DNA from: Limnanthes douglasii subsp. nivea
Taxonomy: Eukaryota; Streptophyta; Magnoliopsida; Brassicales; Limnanthaceae
DNA: 64,000 bases
Direction of reading: 5' to 3'
NCBI GenBank assembly: GCA_036936605.1
Contig: JAUPFV010000001.1
Location: 349,381,081 to 349,445,080 of the forward strand
The notes under the pieces were generated by a model. That model was not told the origin of the DNA. It saw nothing but the letters and a program-made list of their open reading frames with translations, and did not search any database. A program made the position numbers and the translations under genes. Positions 43,217-56,350 of this stretch are shown piece after piece. Every line of letters begins with the position of its first letter. The first letter of the stretch is position 1.

Positions 43217-44709
43217 GTTTACGGCGATGACTACATTAATCAAAAGAGATTGACTCAATCTATCCGAATTGGAGAAAGAAAAAAAGAAGGACAGAATAAA
43301 TGTTGGATGACCTGCTTCACCCAATGGATTAATTACGAATCAGATTCCGAAACCAGACCAAATGTTTTTATCTAATAGATAATCAATCGTTTCTAAACCT
43401 AGCCCTCCCCCTCAGTCTCTTACGACCCTTGACCCATCCATTCAATTAGTTAACCCTCTATAAAAGCAGTTAGTAGTCGCAAACCTTTCTCGACTTTTAT
43501 ATCTATGGGGTCGGATGTTGGGGAAATTACTCATCGAAAAATTACTAGGCTTTTGAAAGCGAAAGCCAAAACCCCATCAACGGACGAAGAAGCCAAAAAA
43601 TCAGTTAAAGTTCGTACTGATGCTAGCTTTCCTCAAGACATGTTACAAACTTTGAAGATGCTTTTACAATAGAGCCTCCTTCACATCTTGCTTCAGAAAT
43701 AAATCACACCACTTCATTAGTTAAGCTCCTCAAATAGAGGAAAAAACTCATGTTATAAAACCTAATGAACCTTCAGAACAAAGGCCACAAATTATAGAGA
43801 AGAAGATGGATGAGAGTGGGGAAGATACACCTCTGGAGATGTCCAGACAAATTTGAAAGACTCGGAACGTGGTTCAGGAGAAGAGGGAAAAGGATGTCCT
43901 ACTAGTGTCTGAACCACTTCTGGAGTGTCTTGTGGGGTGAGTTGCGCCCAATTGTTCTAAGATCAGTGTCAAATATTTGTTGGCCTTTCAAAATATATTC
44001 TATGTATATTCTCATACTTCTGAACTGGAAATGGGCCTTTCTGGAATCAATCAAAGTCAGGATTCTACGGCACGAGAACTAGTGGTGTTTACATAAGTAC
44101 TTAATTGGGGTCTTAGGTCCCTTTGGCCCCAGAAATAGTGAGGTAGTTTCAGTTGATGAGGTAATTCCCAAAATAATTAAGCTCAAATTCTTGGTACATA
44201 CTGCTTGCCAGCATCATAGCCTCAAGCCTATCGAAAATTTCGATGCCCATGGAACAGTTTGCTGCTGTACCAAGTTATGCCAAAATAGTCGTATCTTTTT
44301 TTACTACTTCAACATGGGATATAGCTATAATCTTTTTAATAATTTGTTGGAGGCTGACAAGCCATAGCGGACTCGGTTCCTCTTTATTAGCGGTGTTTGT
44401 AAAAATGACAAGAAGATTACGTCCAAAAGATTTCTTTTGTTATGTTTAAATATTGATTTTCACATCAGATTTATTTTATAGTGTTTTCAAATTTTATTCT
44501 CACAACATGTGGAAAAGAGAGAAACAACTGTTACGAAGTACAAACAGTGGGCGAGTGAGAAATGTTCAACTACTTTTCACAATTATTTCACCCCAAGGAA
44601 CATGGTAAAGGCCCATCCATGGAGAACGAATCCAGTTCGGGAGCTTTCATGGGAACAATTCACCATTTATCTATGATCTTTTACTATATAGAAAAGGACT
44701 AAGGAAGCT
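43217..44709 (+). pseudogene. Antisense ORF of Tat B, first part, decayed
   Basis: Starts at ATG 43217 (MFTAMTTLIKRD then stop, LNLSELEK) and follows the A antisense gene: SVKYLLAFQNIFYVYSHTSEL near 43970, FYYFNMGYSYN near 44310 and FISGVCKNDKK near 44390. A possible intron acceptor TTTATTTTATAG ends at 44481, followed by the exon-2 counterpart (QWASEKCSTTFHNYFTPRN near 44550, ELSWEQFTIY near 44640). It stops at 44709 because element C is inserted there, and it continues in the same frame at 55363. Several stops and frameshifts; dead. Its plus orientation means that element B runs right to left. Confidence 0.75.
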
Positions 44710-45048
44710 TGATATGGAACTAGGATTTTAAAGACTAAACTGTAAATAATGTAAGTTTAAGGACTAAACTATAAATAATGTAAGTTCTAGAGAATAATTT
44801 TGACTATGTAATATTGTTAAGGACTAAGGGAAATTTGTCCTCTTTTGTAACCGATTTCAGTTTTAGGCTTAGTATTGGCTCCTCTATATAAAGGGCAAGG
44901 CTAACCTAATAAAGGGGTTGAACACTTTTTCTACTGAACTCATTTACACCTAGACTTTCTCTCTTTAAAAACTCTTTATCTATTTCTCTCTCTAGAATTC
45001 GCATATTACAATTTCCTAAGGAAACATTTTTTATATCTAAACTCACAA
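44710..45048 (+). repeat. 5' LTR of Tat C
   Basis: About 339 bp. Contains TATATAAAGGGCAAGGC (near 44884) as the promoter box and an internal duplication of GGACTAAACTRTAAATAATG near 44730-44790. Confidence 0.88.
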
Positions 45049-45050
45049 AA

Positions 45051-45069
45051 TTGGCGACTCCACTAGGGA
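45051..45069 (+). promoter_or_regulatory. Primer binding site of Tat C
   Basis: TTGGCGACTCCACTAGGGA directly behind the 5' LTR; related to, but not the same as, the site of element A. Confidence 0.7.
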
Positions 45070-45144
45070 CAGAATTAAGAATCAGTGACTTTATCTGTTC
45101 GAATTTAATACGATCTTGTTGTTTTTTCGTTCAAATCTTATAAA

Positions 45145-48100
45145 ATGAATCCCGAAAACAATCCATCACTTCGATCGACGATGGAAACTTTAAAAGATGA
45201 CTTACAAAGATACCAAAATAGGATGGATGGATCATCTGTGATCCAAACTCAATCATACATTGATATTCGTATGAATCAGCTTTTAGACAAAATAAATGCG
45301 TTAAACAAAAAGTGTGAACAACGAGAAAAAGAAATCCACTCGGCGAAACTCAAATCCGAGGTGAGACAATAGAATGAAAAGACTGACATAGGAGATAAAT
45401 ATGATCGGTCCGGTGCTGAGCGGCGAGCTAAAAGTGAACATAAAAAAGCGCGTTTCATATCTCCTTAAGAATGTTATTCCTCTTGCAAAGGGAAAAGACA
45501 TGCCAAAGTATATAAATTCTAGTGATGAAGAGGTAGAAAGCTCTGCTTCAGGTTTAAAAAGGTGCAGGGTTCTTCGAAAGAGGAATCGGACAGAGAGCAA
45601 TCGAGGAAGCATAAAAAAGAAAACAAATCTAAAAGGGACAATGTTCCTCATTCTACATTGTGTGAAGGAAACACTTCAAATCAGTATGCTGAGACTGATA
45701 GAAATCTATATGCAGTAATGGGAACAAATGATCAGTTTCTGCAAGGTGTCGACTGGAGAAATTCTCCATTGACAAGTGAAATTCTCTCTATAACGTTTCT
45801 GAAGCGTTTTGATATTACCAAATTGGAAAAAATCGATGGGATGTAAGATCCCTATGAACACATCGAACAATTTAAGAGCTGTATGATGAACTTTGAAGAT
45901 GACGACCGGCTGGTGTGTCGTGCATTTTCGCAGACTTTCAAGGGAACGACTTTGAAGTGGTATAATCGGATTCTGAAGGGGTCCATTTCAAATTTAGGGA
46001 TTTTTACACTTCTTTTCGAAGGCAGTTTGTGGCAAGTAAAGAAATGAGAGCAAATGGTGATACAATTATCCAGTGTAACCAAACACCTAAAGAGAAGTTG
46101 AAGGATTATACGAAGAGATTCGTTTTGACCAAAGCAAGTTTGGACAACTGTGAAGAGAATGTGGCAATGACAACTTTTTGCCAATGACTATTTCCAGGAG
46201 ATCTGGCCAATAAAACTACAAAGAGAAGAGCTTTAAGTTTTGGAGCTTTGATGGCTCAATTTTAGGATCAGATTAAAGTCGAGGAGTCAACTAGAGTCCA
46301 AGGAGGACCGGTTAGCACTCCAAAGAATTCGAGTCAGGTGGCCAATAATCAAGGGCAACCCTCGAATGGAAATGGTAGTCAGCATACACAACAAAAGATT
46401 AACAACTTGCCACCACAGACTGATGGATATTAAAGTCACGCTCCATCTCACAACTATAACAGACCAAGGCCAACTCAATGGGTTAAACCAGAGTATTATG
46501 CTAATCTGACATAGAATGTAGCTGTGATTTAGGATAGGACCAAGAGCTTTCTAAATTTTAGGAAGCCAACTCCAATTAGTAGGCCAAGGGAGAAAAAGAA
46601 CAACAAATATTATAGATATCATGACGATATCAGGCCTGATACCAATGACTCCATTGCTCTGAAAAAAGAGGTTCAGACTTTGATCGAAAATGGGAAGCTC
46701 CTGACTTATATGAAGTCGCAGGGGAGCGGTTCGAAAAATAATGTAACGTCAACTTTGAAGGCTGTAGCAGCTGAGCATTTGATGATTTTAGATTCAAAGG
46801 TTGAAACATTTGATTCTTCTTCGAAATATGTGGAGAAGGATCCGAACAGGTTACTTTTGATGGCAGTCGAAGAGCCAATGAATTAAAGGCATGTGCGAGA
46901 TTTATGTAAATTCTTTGAGTATTAGCCATTTTCGGAGGCGATTCGATGATTGCAAATTCAAATAGTTCGAGGAAGAGACATGTTGTCAACCTAACAACTC
47001 AAATTGAAGGGAAAATATCTACACATTTGTATGGAAAAAGACTATTCCTTTCATTTTGTTTCATGAAGATGACCTGCGAGGAACAGCAGGGCGGTATGAA
47101 GATGTTGTGGTTATTGGAGCGGAGGTGGTTGGCGTCGAAATTCGACGTGTGCTTATTGACAGCGGCAGTTCTGCTAATGTCCTTTTTAAGTCAACCTATG
47201 ATAGAATGATAAATCCACCTCGGATTTCTCAATCAGATCAGACAATTATAGGATTTATGAGTGTAACAGCTCTTGTTGTTGGAGAATTTGAGGGAGAAGT
47301 AAGTTTGGGAAAACGACCATTTCAGAAGAAGGTCTGAGTGCTTTTCTTGGTGATGGACTACCCCACGAGTTACAATGTTATTTTTGGAAGGTCATGGATT
47401 TCTAGAATGTATGGGGTGTATCAACAGTTCACCAATGTTTCAAGTATGTGGTTGAAGATCGGATTAGGATCGTTCGACGCGACCAGAAGGTAGCTAGAGA
47501 ATATTATGTCACTGCTCTCCAGATCCGAGGATCCAAGAGTGGGGATTTAATGCATGAGTATCAGTTATAAGGGGTGCCCTCATATTTAGAAGAAAGGGTT
47601 GACGATCCGAGGGAAACCCCAGGGTCTTTAACCAGTAAGTGAAGAAATTGAGGAGTTTAGTTTTTTGGAAGGGAGAGTGCTTCGAATTGGAACCTTACTC
47701 ACCCCACTCTTACGTCAACAACTGCTGGATTTTTTATCTTTTAATTTGGATGTTTTCTCTTGGAAGACAGAAGATGTAACAGGAGTACCAATTGAGGTGA
47801 TTCGTCATAGCTTGGATATTGATTCGAAGGTGAAGCCAGTAATTCAAAAAATGAAGGCATTTTCCTCGGACAAAACGGAAGCAATTATTTTGAGGTGGAC
47901 CGTTAATCCAAGGTTAGACACATAAGGGAGTCACAATATCCTTTGTGGACGGAAAATCCGGAAATGGTAAAAGAGAAGAATGGGAAATGGAGAATGTGTG
48001 TGGATTTTACAGACTTGAATCGAGCTTGTCCTAAAGATCCATTTCATGTTCCTCGAATAGATCAGCTGATTGATTCTACCTCAGGAAATAAAATTCTAAC

Positions 48101-50859
48101 TTTCATGGACGCTTTTACAGGATACAATCAAATTCAAATGGATCCAAAAGATCATGAATGCACAACTTTCATAACTGATAAGGGCTTGCACTGTTATAGA
48201 GTTATGCATTTGGATTGAAAAATGTTGGAGCCACTTATCAGAGATTGATGAATAAAGATTTGGCCACTCAGATCAGAAGAAATATGGAGGTATATATAGA
48301 CGATATGGTGGTAAAAAGTTCAAAGGATGAAGTGCATCTTGATGATTTACAGGAAGCGTTTTTTAATTTAAGGGTAATCAGGTTAAAACTGAATTCTGAA
48401 AAATGTACCTTCGGAGTTCGGTCATGGAATGTTTTTGGTTTTGTCATCAGTGAAAAAGCAATAGAGTAACCTAGAACAGTTTAAAGCTTTGATAACAATG
48501 AATTCATCTCGGTCTATTAAAGAAGTGCAAATTCAGACATGAAGGTTAGCAGCACTTAATCGATTTATTTCTAGATTTTCTGACAAATGCTTTCCTTTCA
48601 TTCAAGTTTTACGAGGACCAAGCAGGTTTGAATGGACATCGAAATGTGAGACAACGTTCAGAAATATAAAAAATTTGTTATCTTCACCAGAAATATTGTC
48701 AAAACCTTAAAATGGGGAGAAACTCTTTTTGTACAATGCGGTATTTGATTTTGCACTAAGCGCGGTGTTAATCAGTGAAGATTCAGGTGTTCCGAAGTCG
48801 GTGCACTACATTAGTAAAAGTTTAGTGGCAGCCGAAAAGAGGTATTTGAAGTTAGAAAAAATTGGCATTAGCACTGGTGATTGCTGCTAGGAAGATGCTC
48901 CCCTATTTTTAAGCTCACGCTATTGAAGTTCGAACTCCATTCCCTTTGAAAAATATTTTATAATGACGTGACATTTTGGAGAGAATGACCAAGTGTTCAG
49001 TGGAGTTGGGGGATTATGATATTTTGTTCGCACCTTGAACAACAATAAAGGCGCAAGCGTTGGCAATTTTTTTTGTTGAATTCCATTTGAGCAGATCGGA
49101 TGTGGAAGAAAGTAAAGAAGACACACCAGTAAATTCGAGGCGGGTTGTACGAACAGATGGAGGATCTAGTGTTTCAGGGTGCAAAGCTGGGGTTCAATTA
49201 ATAGGACCAACTGGAGAGAAGATGATTCAATCTATTAAATTTGGTTTTCATGCTTTGAACAATGAAGCTGAATATGAAGCTGCTTTGGTAGGTTTAAGAT
49301 TGGGAAAAATTTACGGAGCAACTTCAGTACGCCTAGAAACGGATTCTCAGTTGTTAGCAAATCAAGTATCTGGATTTTCCGAAGCAAGAAAGGATCGTTT
49401 AATTTTATATCTTTGGCAACTTTGGAATTTAATGCTTCTGTTTGATAATGTTGTTGTTGAGTATATTGGTCAGGGGAGTACATGGTGGTTGATTCTTTAG
49501 AAAATATTGCTTATAAGGAGGAGTATCCTTGGATTTTTCTACAAGAAAGTCCTTCAATTGTTACTCAATCTAATCAGTGCAAATGTATAGACGAATTCTT
49601 TGTTACATCTGAAATGATCCACGGCGATTGGCGAGCATATATTCTCAATTTTTTGAATCGACGAACATTACCAGATTATTCGAGGTTGGAAAATTGAGAG
49701 GTAAAGCCTTTAGATATATAGTGTTAGATGGAATATTGTATAAAAAGGCATTAAGCATGCCATTATTACGATGTCCAAGCAAGAAAGAATCACAAGAGGT
49801 GTTATCAGAATTTCATGTTGGGGAACGGTTAGCTCATTGCGGGTTTAAATCTCTATCACGACAAGTTTTATTTACAGGATTCTATTGGCCTACACTCATG
49901 ATTGATGCTAAGAATTTAGTTTTCGAAGTTGTGATACTTGTCAAATATTTGCTAATGCTATTCATAGGGCAGCGGTGCCACTTATGTCTATAACCGATGC
50001 GATACCATTTGATAGATAAGGGATTGATCTAGTAGGTCCTTTGTCGATGGCTTCTGGAGGAAGATAGATGATAATCGTAGTAGTGGATTATTTTACAAAG
50101 TGGGCCGAGGCAGAACCGCTATCAGGAACAAAGGTAAAAGATGTGATCAAGTTTATTGTGAACAACATTTGTTCTCATTTTGGAGTTCCTCGAAGGATTA
50201 CAACAGATAATGGCCCTCAATTTAATAATAAAGAGATGGCTTCATTTTACACGTCGAAAGGAATTCAACAATGCTTTTTGACGCATTTTCATCTTCAAGT
50301 TAATGGACAAGTAGAGGTAACAAACAGATTAATTTTAGATGGCTTGAAGAAGAATTTGGTGAGGGCAGCAGGAAAATGGCCAAATTATTTGCAAGAGGTG
50401 TTTTGGGCTTATTGGACAACTCATAGGGAGGCTACAAAAGAGACTCCTTTTGTTTTAGCATATGTAATGGATGCAGTCAGCCCCATAGAATCTATGGTGT
50501 CATCTTTTAGGATAAATCAATATTCTGAAAGATCCAATGATGAAGTTAGAATGGCGAATTTAGATTTGATTGAGGAGAAAATATTTGAAGCTCATTTGAA
50601 TGTAATCCACTATCAAACTCTTATGAGGAATATATATGATTCGAAGGTGACGAGGGGAATTCAAAGAAGGTGATAAGGTGTTGAGAAAATTATTCATGCA
50701 TACAAAGGAGAAAATCCTTGGAAAAATGGCTCTGAATTGGGAAGGGCCTTATATGGTTGTTGAAAGGATAAAGCCAGGGTCTTATCGTCTTTGTAATTTC
50801 GAAGGGAGGATGTTTCAGCACCCATAAAATATATAATATTTGAAGCTTTATTGGGAATA
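45145..50859 (+). pseudogene. Tat C gag-pol remnant
   Basis: Starts at ATG 45145 (MNPENNPSLRS; compare MNPDNPELPP in A). Gag core near 45850-46030 (RAFSQTFKGTTLKWYN). Knuckle-like region near 46600. Protease IRRVLIDSGSSANVLF near 47145 (Asp-Ser-Gly instead of Asp-Thr-Gly). RT at 47943-48470 with KWRMCVDFTDLNRACPKD and YIDDMVVKS. First RNase H at 48600-48910. Second RNase H at 49140-49480 keeps its acidic residues (RTDGG, NNEAEYEA, ETDSQ). Integrase at 49790-50480 (HCGFKSL, TDNGPQFNNKE, GQVEVTNR). At least eight stops or frameshifts. Useful as an outgroup for reading the mutations of A. Confidence 0.85.
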
Positions 50860-51467
50860 GATTTGTCTTTGTATTTTGGATTTTTCACTTTTGAACGGCG
50901 AACTCTTTCCTACCCTGTTGGTCCAGGAAGGTTTTAACGCGGCGCTGTGTACATATTCAATATTATCAATAAAACGTATTTTTGGCCAATGATTGTTTAC
51001 AAATGTTTAATTAAAACTATCTTAACAACTTATCAAAGACTGATCATCTTTGAGGTTGACTAAGAGTATAATGTTTCGAAGTGTCTATTACAATTTTCGA
51101 AGAAACAACCATTTTAAGGCATTATGTTTAACGAACACATTGCAATTTTTGCGAAGTGCAGTATTCAATAATGCACTGTATTTTTTCGAAGTATAACGTT
51201 CAACATATATGCTACCAATAATTCAAAGTGCAATCATGTTCACCAACTTCACTAAGGTATTTGAAGTGGTATATTTACAATTATATATTGTGAGTTTAAA
51301 AGTGTTTATCATATTTATTTTAAAATTGTCAGCATTGGATAATATATAAAGATGATAAAAGCAAAAAATAACCAAAACATTTATCAATTAGATTCATTCT
51401 TCGAAGTACAAAAAACAAATTTCTAATTTGACAAATACAAAAAAGATATTTTTAAAGAACAATAAAA

Positions 51468-54054
51468 TTATTCAGACGACTCGTCTTCTTCGGATGATTC
51501 CTCCTCTGAAGATGATGAGTCGGGGATAGGATCGAAGGATTCACTCGGACACTTTTCGAGGGGAATGTCATTCCAGAAACTTGTGAGGTCAATCCTTGGA
51601 TAAGTTGCGTGAAGTTCTCGAAGAAGAGTGATGGTTGTTTCTTCTTTGCCATTGTTAATGGAAGCCAACATGTTTTTCGAAAACTTAGCTTCGGCAGCAG
51701 GAACAACAAGAATTTTTTCCTCCTGAAAATCCTTCTTTAATTTGGTTATATCATCGGTCAACTCTTAATATTTTTCCTCGCTGGAAGTATGAGAGTTTTG
51801 GAGACCTTCATATTTGGATTTTTCAGCAACTAACTCATTAGTATGATCCATTTTGAGTGCATTCATCTATTTTTCATTAGAAGCCTTCAGCTTTTCTTTG
51901 TCAGCAAAATGTATTTTTACCAGATGATTTTTCATAAAAAAAGTGCCTCGAATAAGCTCAGACCTTTCTAGTTCATATATATGGAATTTCTCGACCACTT
52001 TCTGCTGAAAATGTTTCCTTAACTGTTTTTCATCTTTAGCAAGACCTTTGTAGCGGACCATGTCTTTGGTCAATTTCTTTAGATGGTCTTGACAAGCTTC
52101 GACCTCGGAAGTAAACACTTTTGTTGCAGCATTGAGATCAGTGAATGGTTGAAGAGGAGTAGAGATCGCGGGATTAGGTGGAGAAGGAGGAATTTATGTT
52201 TATGTTGAATTAGGACAATGAATCATATCTAAAGTTTTGGTTGGTACAGAGGGAAAGATAATTTTTGGAGACGCTTTGACGGTTGTTGGTCTCCCAAAGT
52301 TATTCATATCATTTTGAATGCCTTGGAGAACAGGATCGTCTTCTCCGGCAAGCTCATGTGATTCGTTAAAATTAATGAAACTGTCAGGGTCGATTTGTTC
52401 AACATTTTGGTCCTCATCATCAACATTGTCTTTGATGACTATCAAACTGTCATTATTGGTTGCTTGCTCTTCGTCATTGGCCAATATATACTTAGTGATT
52501 TTGGCTTGTTTATGTTTTTTCCATGAGAAGTGGAAGAAGCTTTATTTTTCTTCGAACATGGTTCTTGATCTTTCCCTTCTTCGATGGGTGAAAGGGTCTG
52601 CTCTCCTGATTTTCATTTTCAAGGTTTAGGCATTGATAGAGTTGAAGGACTAGCACTAGACGAGCTAACTTCTTTTTTATCTTTCTTTTCCTTGTTAGCC
52701 TTTTATTTTTAATTTTTTGGTAAATGTCTTTCTGACCTGTTACGAATAGGGAGGAATACTTTGCAGTCAGGATGAACTAACCTTTTGCAGGATATTTTGG
52801 GATTGGGCACTTCCATAAAATTTTGAGGAAGCAAGCCTCCCTCTGTGATCGGAAACAGATGGCTATTAAGGAAGTTGATCGGTTGGAAGACGGCGTGGAA
52901 AGCATTATTGCACTCTTTCTCGGCCCAGGCGGCAAGTTTCTTGAAAATATCCTTAGCTGCTGGTTGACATATTAAATATCGCCTCGAAATTTCTGGAATA
53001 ATCATGCAAGTAGATAATTAAGAAATGAGAAAGACAATAAATGAAATTTATTTCAAAGTGTATAATTTTGAAGTACTTACGGTTGATTCTCCAGATGAGA
53101 TTTAGCTTTGATGGGTTGGCATCGGAAAATCTCCTTGCCATTTTCCCATGCTCTTGAGATGAAGATAAAGTTTTGTTTCCATAATTTATCAGCCTCTAAG
53201 AGATCATCAATGAGGTTTAGGTCATCCACCAGAGTGAGGTAATAGAAAATGAGCTTTAGACCTTTCGATAATTGGGTTAAGGAGATAAAATCCTTGATGC
53301 TGATTGGAATCTTGGATAATCGAGATTCCATTATCACTGACTTAAGAGTGAACCATTGATTTGGTGTCACTTGAGTAGGGCATAGGTTGAAAAGTTCAAA
53401 ATATTCCACGATCATAGTGGAAATCGAAGACCCCAATTGATGATTTCGGGGTAGACTACCAACTCATCGTCTTTGTAGTCTAAGGGAGTTTCTCCTTCTT
53501 TAGGCAGTCGAACTGTCATTTTATCTCCCATTCCTTATTGTTTTTTTAAATCCGAAGCTTGGCTCTCGTTGTAATATGTATCAAACCTTTTTCAGTTAAA
53601 TGATGTAATTAGCATCGAGATCCCTTAAATTTCTACCGATAGCAGCTCTTTCTTCTTCGCAAACAAATCCTGGTTCTTTCTTTTTCCGAGGCTTACTGGT
53701 ATTCTTATCCATGGTAGTTTATGAATTCCCATCATCGGATTCAGCTTCATGATCAGTTATGGTAGCCTCAGAATCAGCTTCATTGGCTCATGATATCTCT
53801 TCTCTAGTCAAGGAAGGATTTTGTTAAGGCAATGGATCCTCAGTTTCTTGTGAAGGGTTATTTTCTTGAGGAATATCCTCGATTATCTTTCTCGAGGAGA
53901 AAGCTAAGTAGCTGGATTCAAGGGAAACGAGTTGGAATGATTTCTGAATCGTCTCGTATGGCTGTAAAAGTTCTCCTTTTTCTGATTGATGAAAGATGAG
54001 TCGATGAGGGAGTATTTGAAATTTGTTTTGAGGATGATTTTTACAATTCTTCAC
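51468..54054 (-). pseudogene. Antisense ORF of Tat C, decayed, intron still visible
   Basis: Counterpart of the A antisense gene, running leftwards. The conserved segment (LFNLCPTQVTPNQWFTLKSV, then SRAWENGKE) lies at 53436-53120. An intron is visible at 53080-52993: donor AACC|GTAAGT and acceptor ATTCCAG, phase 1, making Gln as in A. Exon 2 continues with AAKDIFKKLAAWAEKECNNA (near 52940) and then acidic and coiled-coil-like pieces down to 51468 (SSSEEESSEEDESSE). One frameshift just before the donor and several stops further on. The 5' part above 54054 is too decayed to place the start. 50860-51467 between pol and this ORF holds nothing recognisable. Confidence 0.75.
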
Positions 54055-55023
54055 TAATCAAAGGAGAAACTTTAATTTGAAAATTAGAATTCTCAAGGTG
54101 TTTTAGGCGCTAGAACTTTGGAAGAGGGACGCTCTTCGGTTATTAGAGAATGAAAGAAAGCGTGCATTTTGGATGGATTGAAATTACCATAGTTTTTTTT
54201 TGGTGGTTGTTCCAACATGAGCATTGTTGATTAATCCGGTTGTTGCAAATTACCATGCTCTTTGGGTGATGCAAAAATTATTGTACGATCCGAAGACTAA
54301 GTTGTTGTGAGGTTCTACAGATTTTCGTTTTTTGGGTATGTTAGTATTGGAATTTCTGTTTTTGAATTTTTTTCTCATAAACCGGATAAATATTGACCGG
54401 AGAAGATGATTATTAATCAAAAAGTTTGAGTTTACTGATGAAGATATTAAAAATATGAAGAACACGTTGAAAGAAGCTAAGTGTTTGAATTTTCTCTCAA
54501 GTGATTTGTGTTGTGAGAATGAAAAACGAGGTTATGGATAAATTTATAGAAAGATAGAAAGACGTGTGAAGAGGAAAGGACTCTATGGTGATAGGGAAGA
54601 ATACAAAACGGTGAGAAAGTTAGGAGTTCGACATCTGTCAGACTAGTTATCTAGTTATGGGTCTAGTAGCTAGATAGTCATGATGGATTTGAACGGTAAT
54701 TTGAAATGGTTACATTTGAAGTTACTTCAAATGGTTATCAAATGGTTATCGATGATTGCATTTTGAAGTTACTTCCATAATTATTTGAAGAAAAAGAAAA
54801 GATTTTTTTTTTGTGTTTCATAATAATTTGATGATTGTTTTTGTCTTCGAATCTACATCTGTTTCGACTTCAAATATGTATCTTCTATTAATTTTTGGAC
54901 TTTGAGTTTCATACAGTGTATTTGACATCGAGATTACATCACAACGACTCATATAACATATGGAATAATTCGAAGTTATTTTAGTTCTCATTCATTTACT
55001 CACCTGAAAACTTTGGGGGCTAC

Positions 55024-55357
55024 TGATACGAGAGTAGGATTTGAAGGACTAAAGTGTAAATAATGTAAGTTTAAGGACTAAACTATAAATAATGTAAGTT
55101 CTAGAGAACAATTGTGACTATGTAATATTGTTAAGGACTAAGGGCAGTTTGTCCTCTTTTGTAACTGATTTTAGTTTAATGCTAAGTTTTGGCTACCTAT
55201 ATAAAGGGCAAGGCTAACCTAATAAAAGGGTTGAACACTTTTTCTGCTGAACTCATTTGTACCTAGACTTTCTCTCTCCAAAAACTCTCTATCTCTCTCT
55301 CTATAATTCGTATATTACAATTTCCTAAGGCAGTATTTTTAATATATGAACTCACCA
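55024..55357 (+). repeat. 3' LTR of Tat C
   Basis: About 334 bp, preceded by the purine tract TTTGGGGGCTAC and followed by target duplication AAGCT. Diverged direct repeat of 44710-45048. Confidence 0.88.
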
Positions 55358-55362
55358 AAGCT

Positions 55363-55577
55363 GATGGTAACCTGTTTTTGGCAGCCATGAATAAATCCTC
55401 CAGTCATCTTAATAAGATCGAGAAGAGGAAGAAGAAGTGAGATGATTTATCTCAAGTTTTTCTCAAACTAGGGAGTTCAGAGCCTCCGGATAAAATTGAT
55501 GTCGCTTTGTTGGAGGCATTCATAGTTACGTTTGATGAGGCTAACGAGCCATCAAACTCCCCAAATGCTTTCAGTTA
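55363..55577 (+). pseudogene. Antisense ORF of Tat B, continuation beyond C
   Basis: DGNLFLAAMNKSS, then a Lys/Arg-rich run, follows directly after the target duplication AAGCT and matches ELDGTLFLPARAKAPSKMKG of the A antisense gene. The frame used just before element C (Lys-Glu) carries on through AAGCT (Ala) into this segment. A stop sits at about 55438; the similarity fades by 55577. Confidence 0.72.
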
Positions 55578-56239
55578 ATAAATTTTTAAAACCCATTTAG
55601 AATACATTTCTAGGCTTTAGCTTTTAAAGAGAGAGAAATCATTAGTATTTTTCTCAATAATATTTTCTTCTGTCAATATTGAAATTTAAGTATTTGAATA
55701 TGTTAAAAATTAGTTTATAGTATTCTGTCAGATAGATATTTTGAAAGGCACATTATCATATTATTAAAGAGTTAAAGCTCATCTCAGATCTCTATAAGGA
55801 AATAATACAAAAATGTCTACATGTAATTTATACTCCATCTTTTTGTATTTATTTATAGACACATAAAGAGTTGTTTCCGCGCTCATAATTTTATCGGTTG
55901 AATTTGAGTGTTTGAAACTAACAATTCGATTTTTTTTAGAGAAATCATTCAGAAAATAGAAAAATTCAACATGGTCTCAATTTTTTAATATATATGAAAA
56001 CCGTTATGATATATGAAAACATGGTTCGAATTTGTTAACTTCAAATTTAGTTTCATTTTGGCAGATATTCTCTAAATATAACGTTGCGATTGAATATAAT
56101 AGAGAGTTGAAGAGTACTAAAATAAAATAAAAAAGTAAATGTGTTGATTGGATTTTTTGATCTCTGTGAAAATATTATAATATATTATACCTTATTTAAA
56201 ATAAAATTAGATATAATTAAATAATATGTACTAACATTA
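55578..56239. other. AT-rich spacer
   Basis: Strongly AT-rich. No gene, repeat or LTR recognised; the remainder of element B (pol, gag, 5' LTR) is not found here and seems deleted. Confidence 0.4.
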
Positions 56240-56350
56240 ATTTGGAATGAATTTATAATATTGTTGGAATTGTTACATTGCACAAGTCTAAGCCATGAAA
56301 TACGGATCACTCGACTGATAATAATAAATGTATACAGCATGACTAGGGGT
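56240..56350 (+). repeat. Direct repeat R1, left copy
   Basis: About 110 bp, roughly 80 percent alike by eye to 61537-61650, including ATTGTTGGAAT, GGACAAGTCTAAGC-like and ATGAAATACGGATCACTC. Similarity stops sharply at GACTAG on the right. Confidence 0.6.

Larger units (their letters stand above)
44710..55357 (+). mobile_element. Tat-lineage Ty3/gypsy retrotransposon C, decayed, nested in B
   Basis: A 10.6-kb element with LTRs of 339 and 334 bp (TGATAYG... to ...CTCACCA) and target duplication AAGCT (44705-44709 and 55358-55362). The layout equals that of element A: gag, protease, RT, dual RNase H, integrase, antisense ORF, purine tract (TTTGGGGGC). The LTRs differ at many sites (I estimate around 10 percent by eye), so it is much older than A. 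It interrupts the antisense ORF of element B. Confidence 0.9.
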
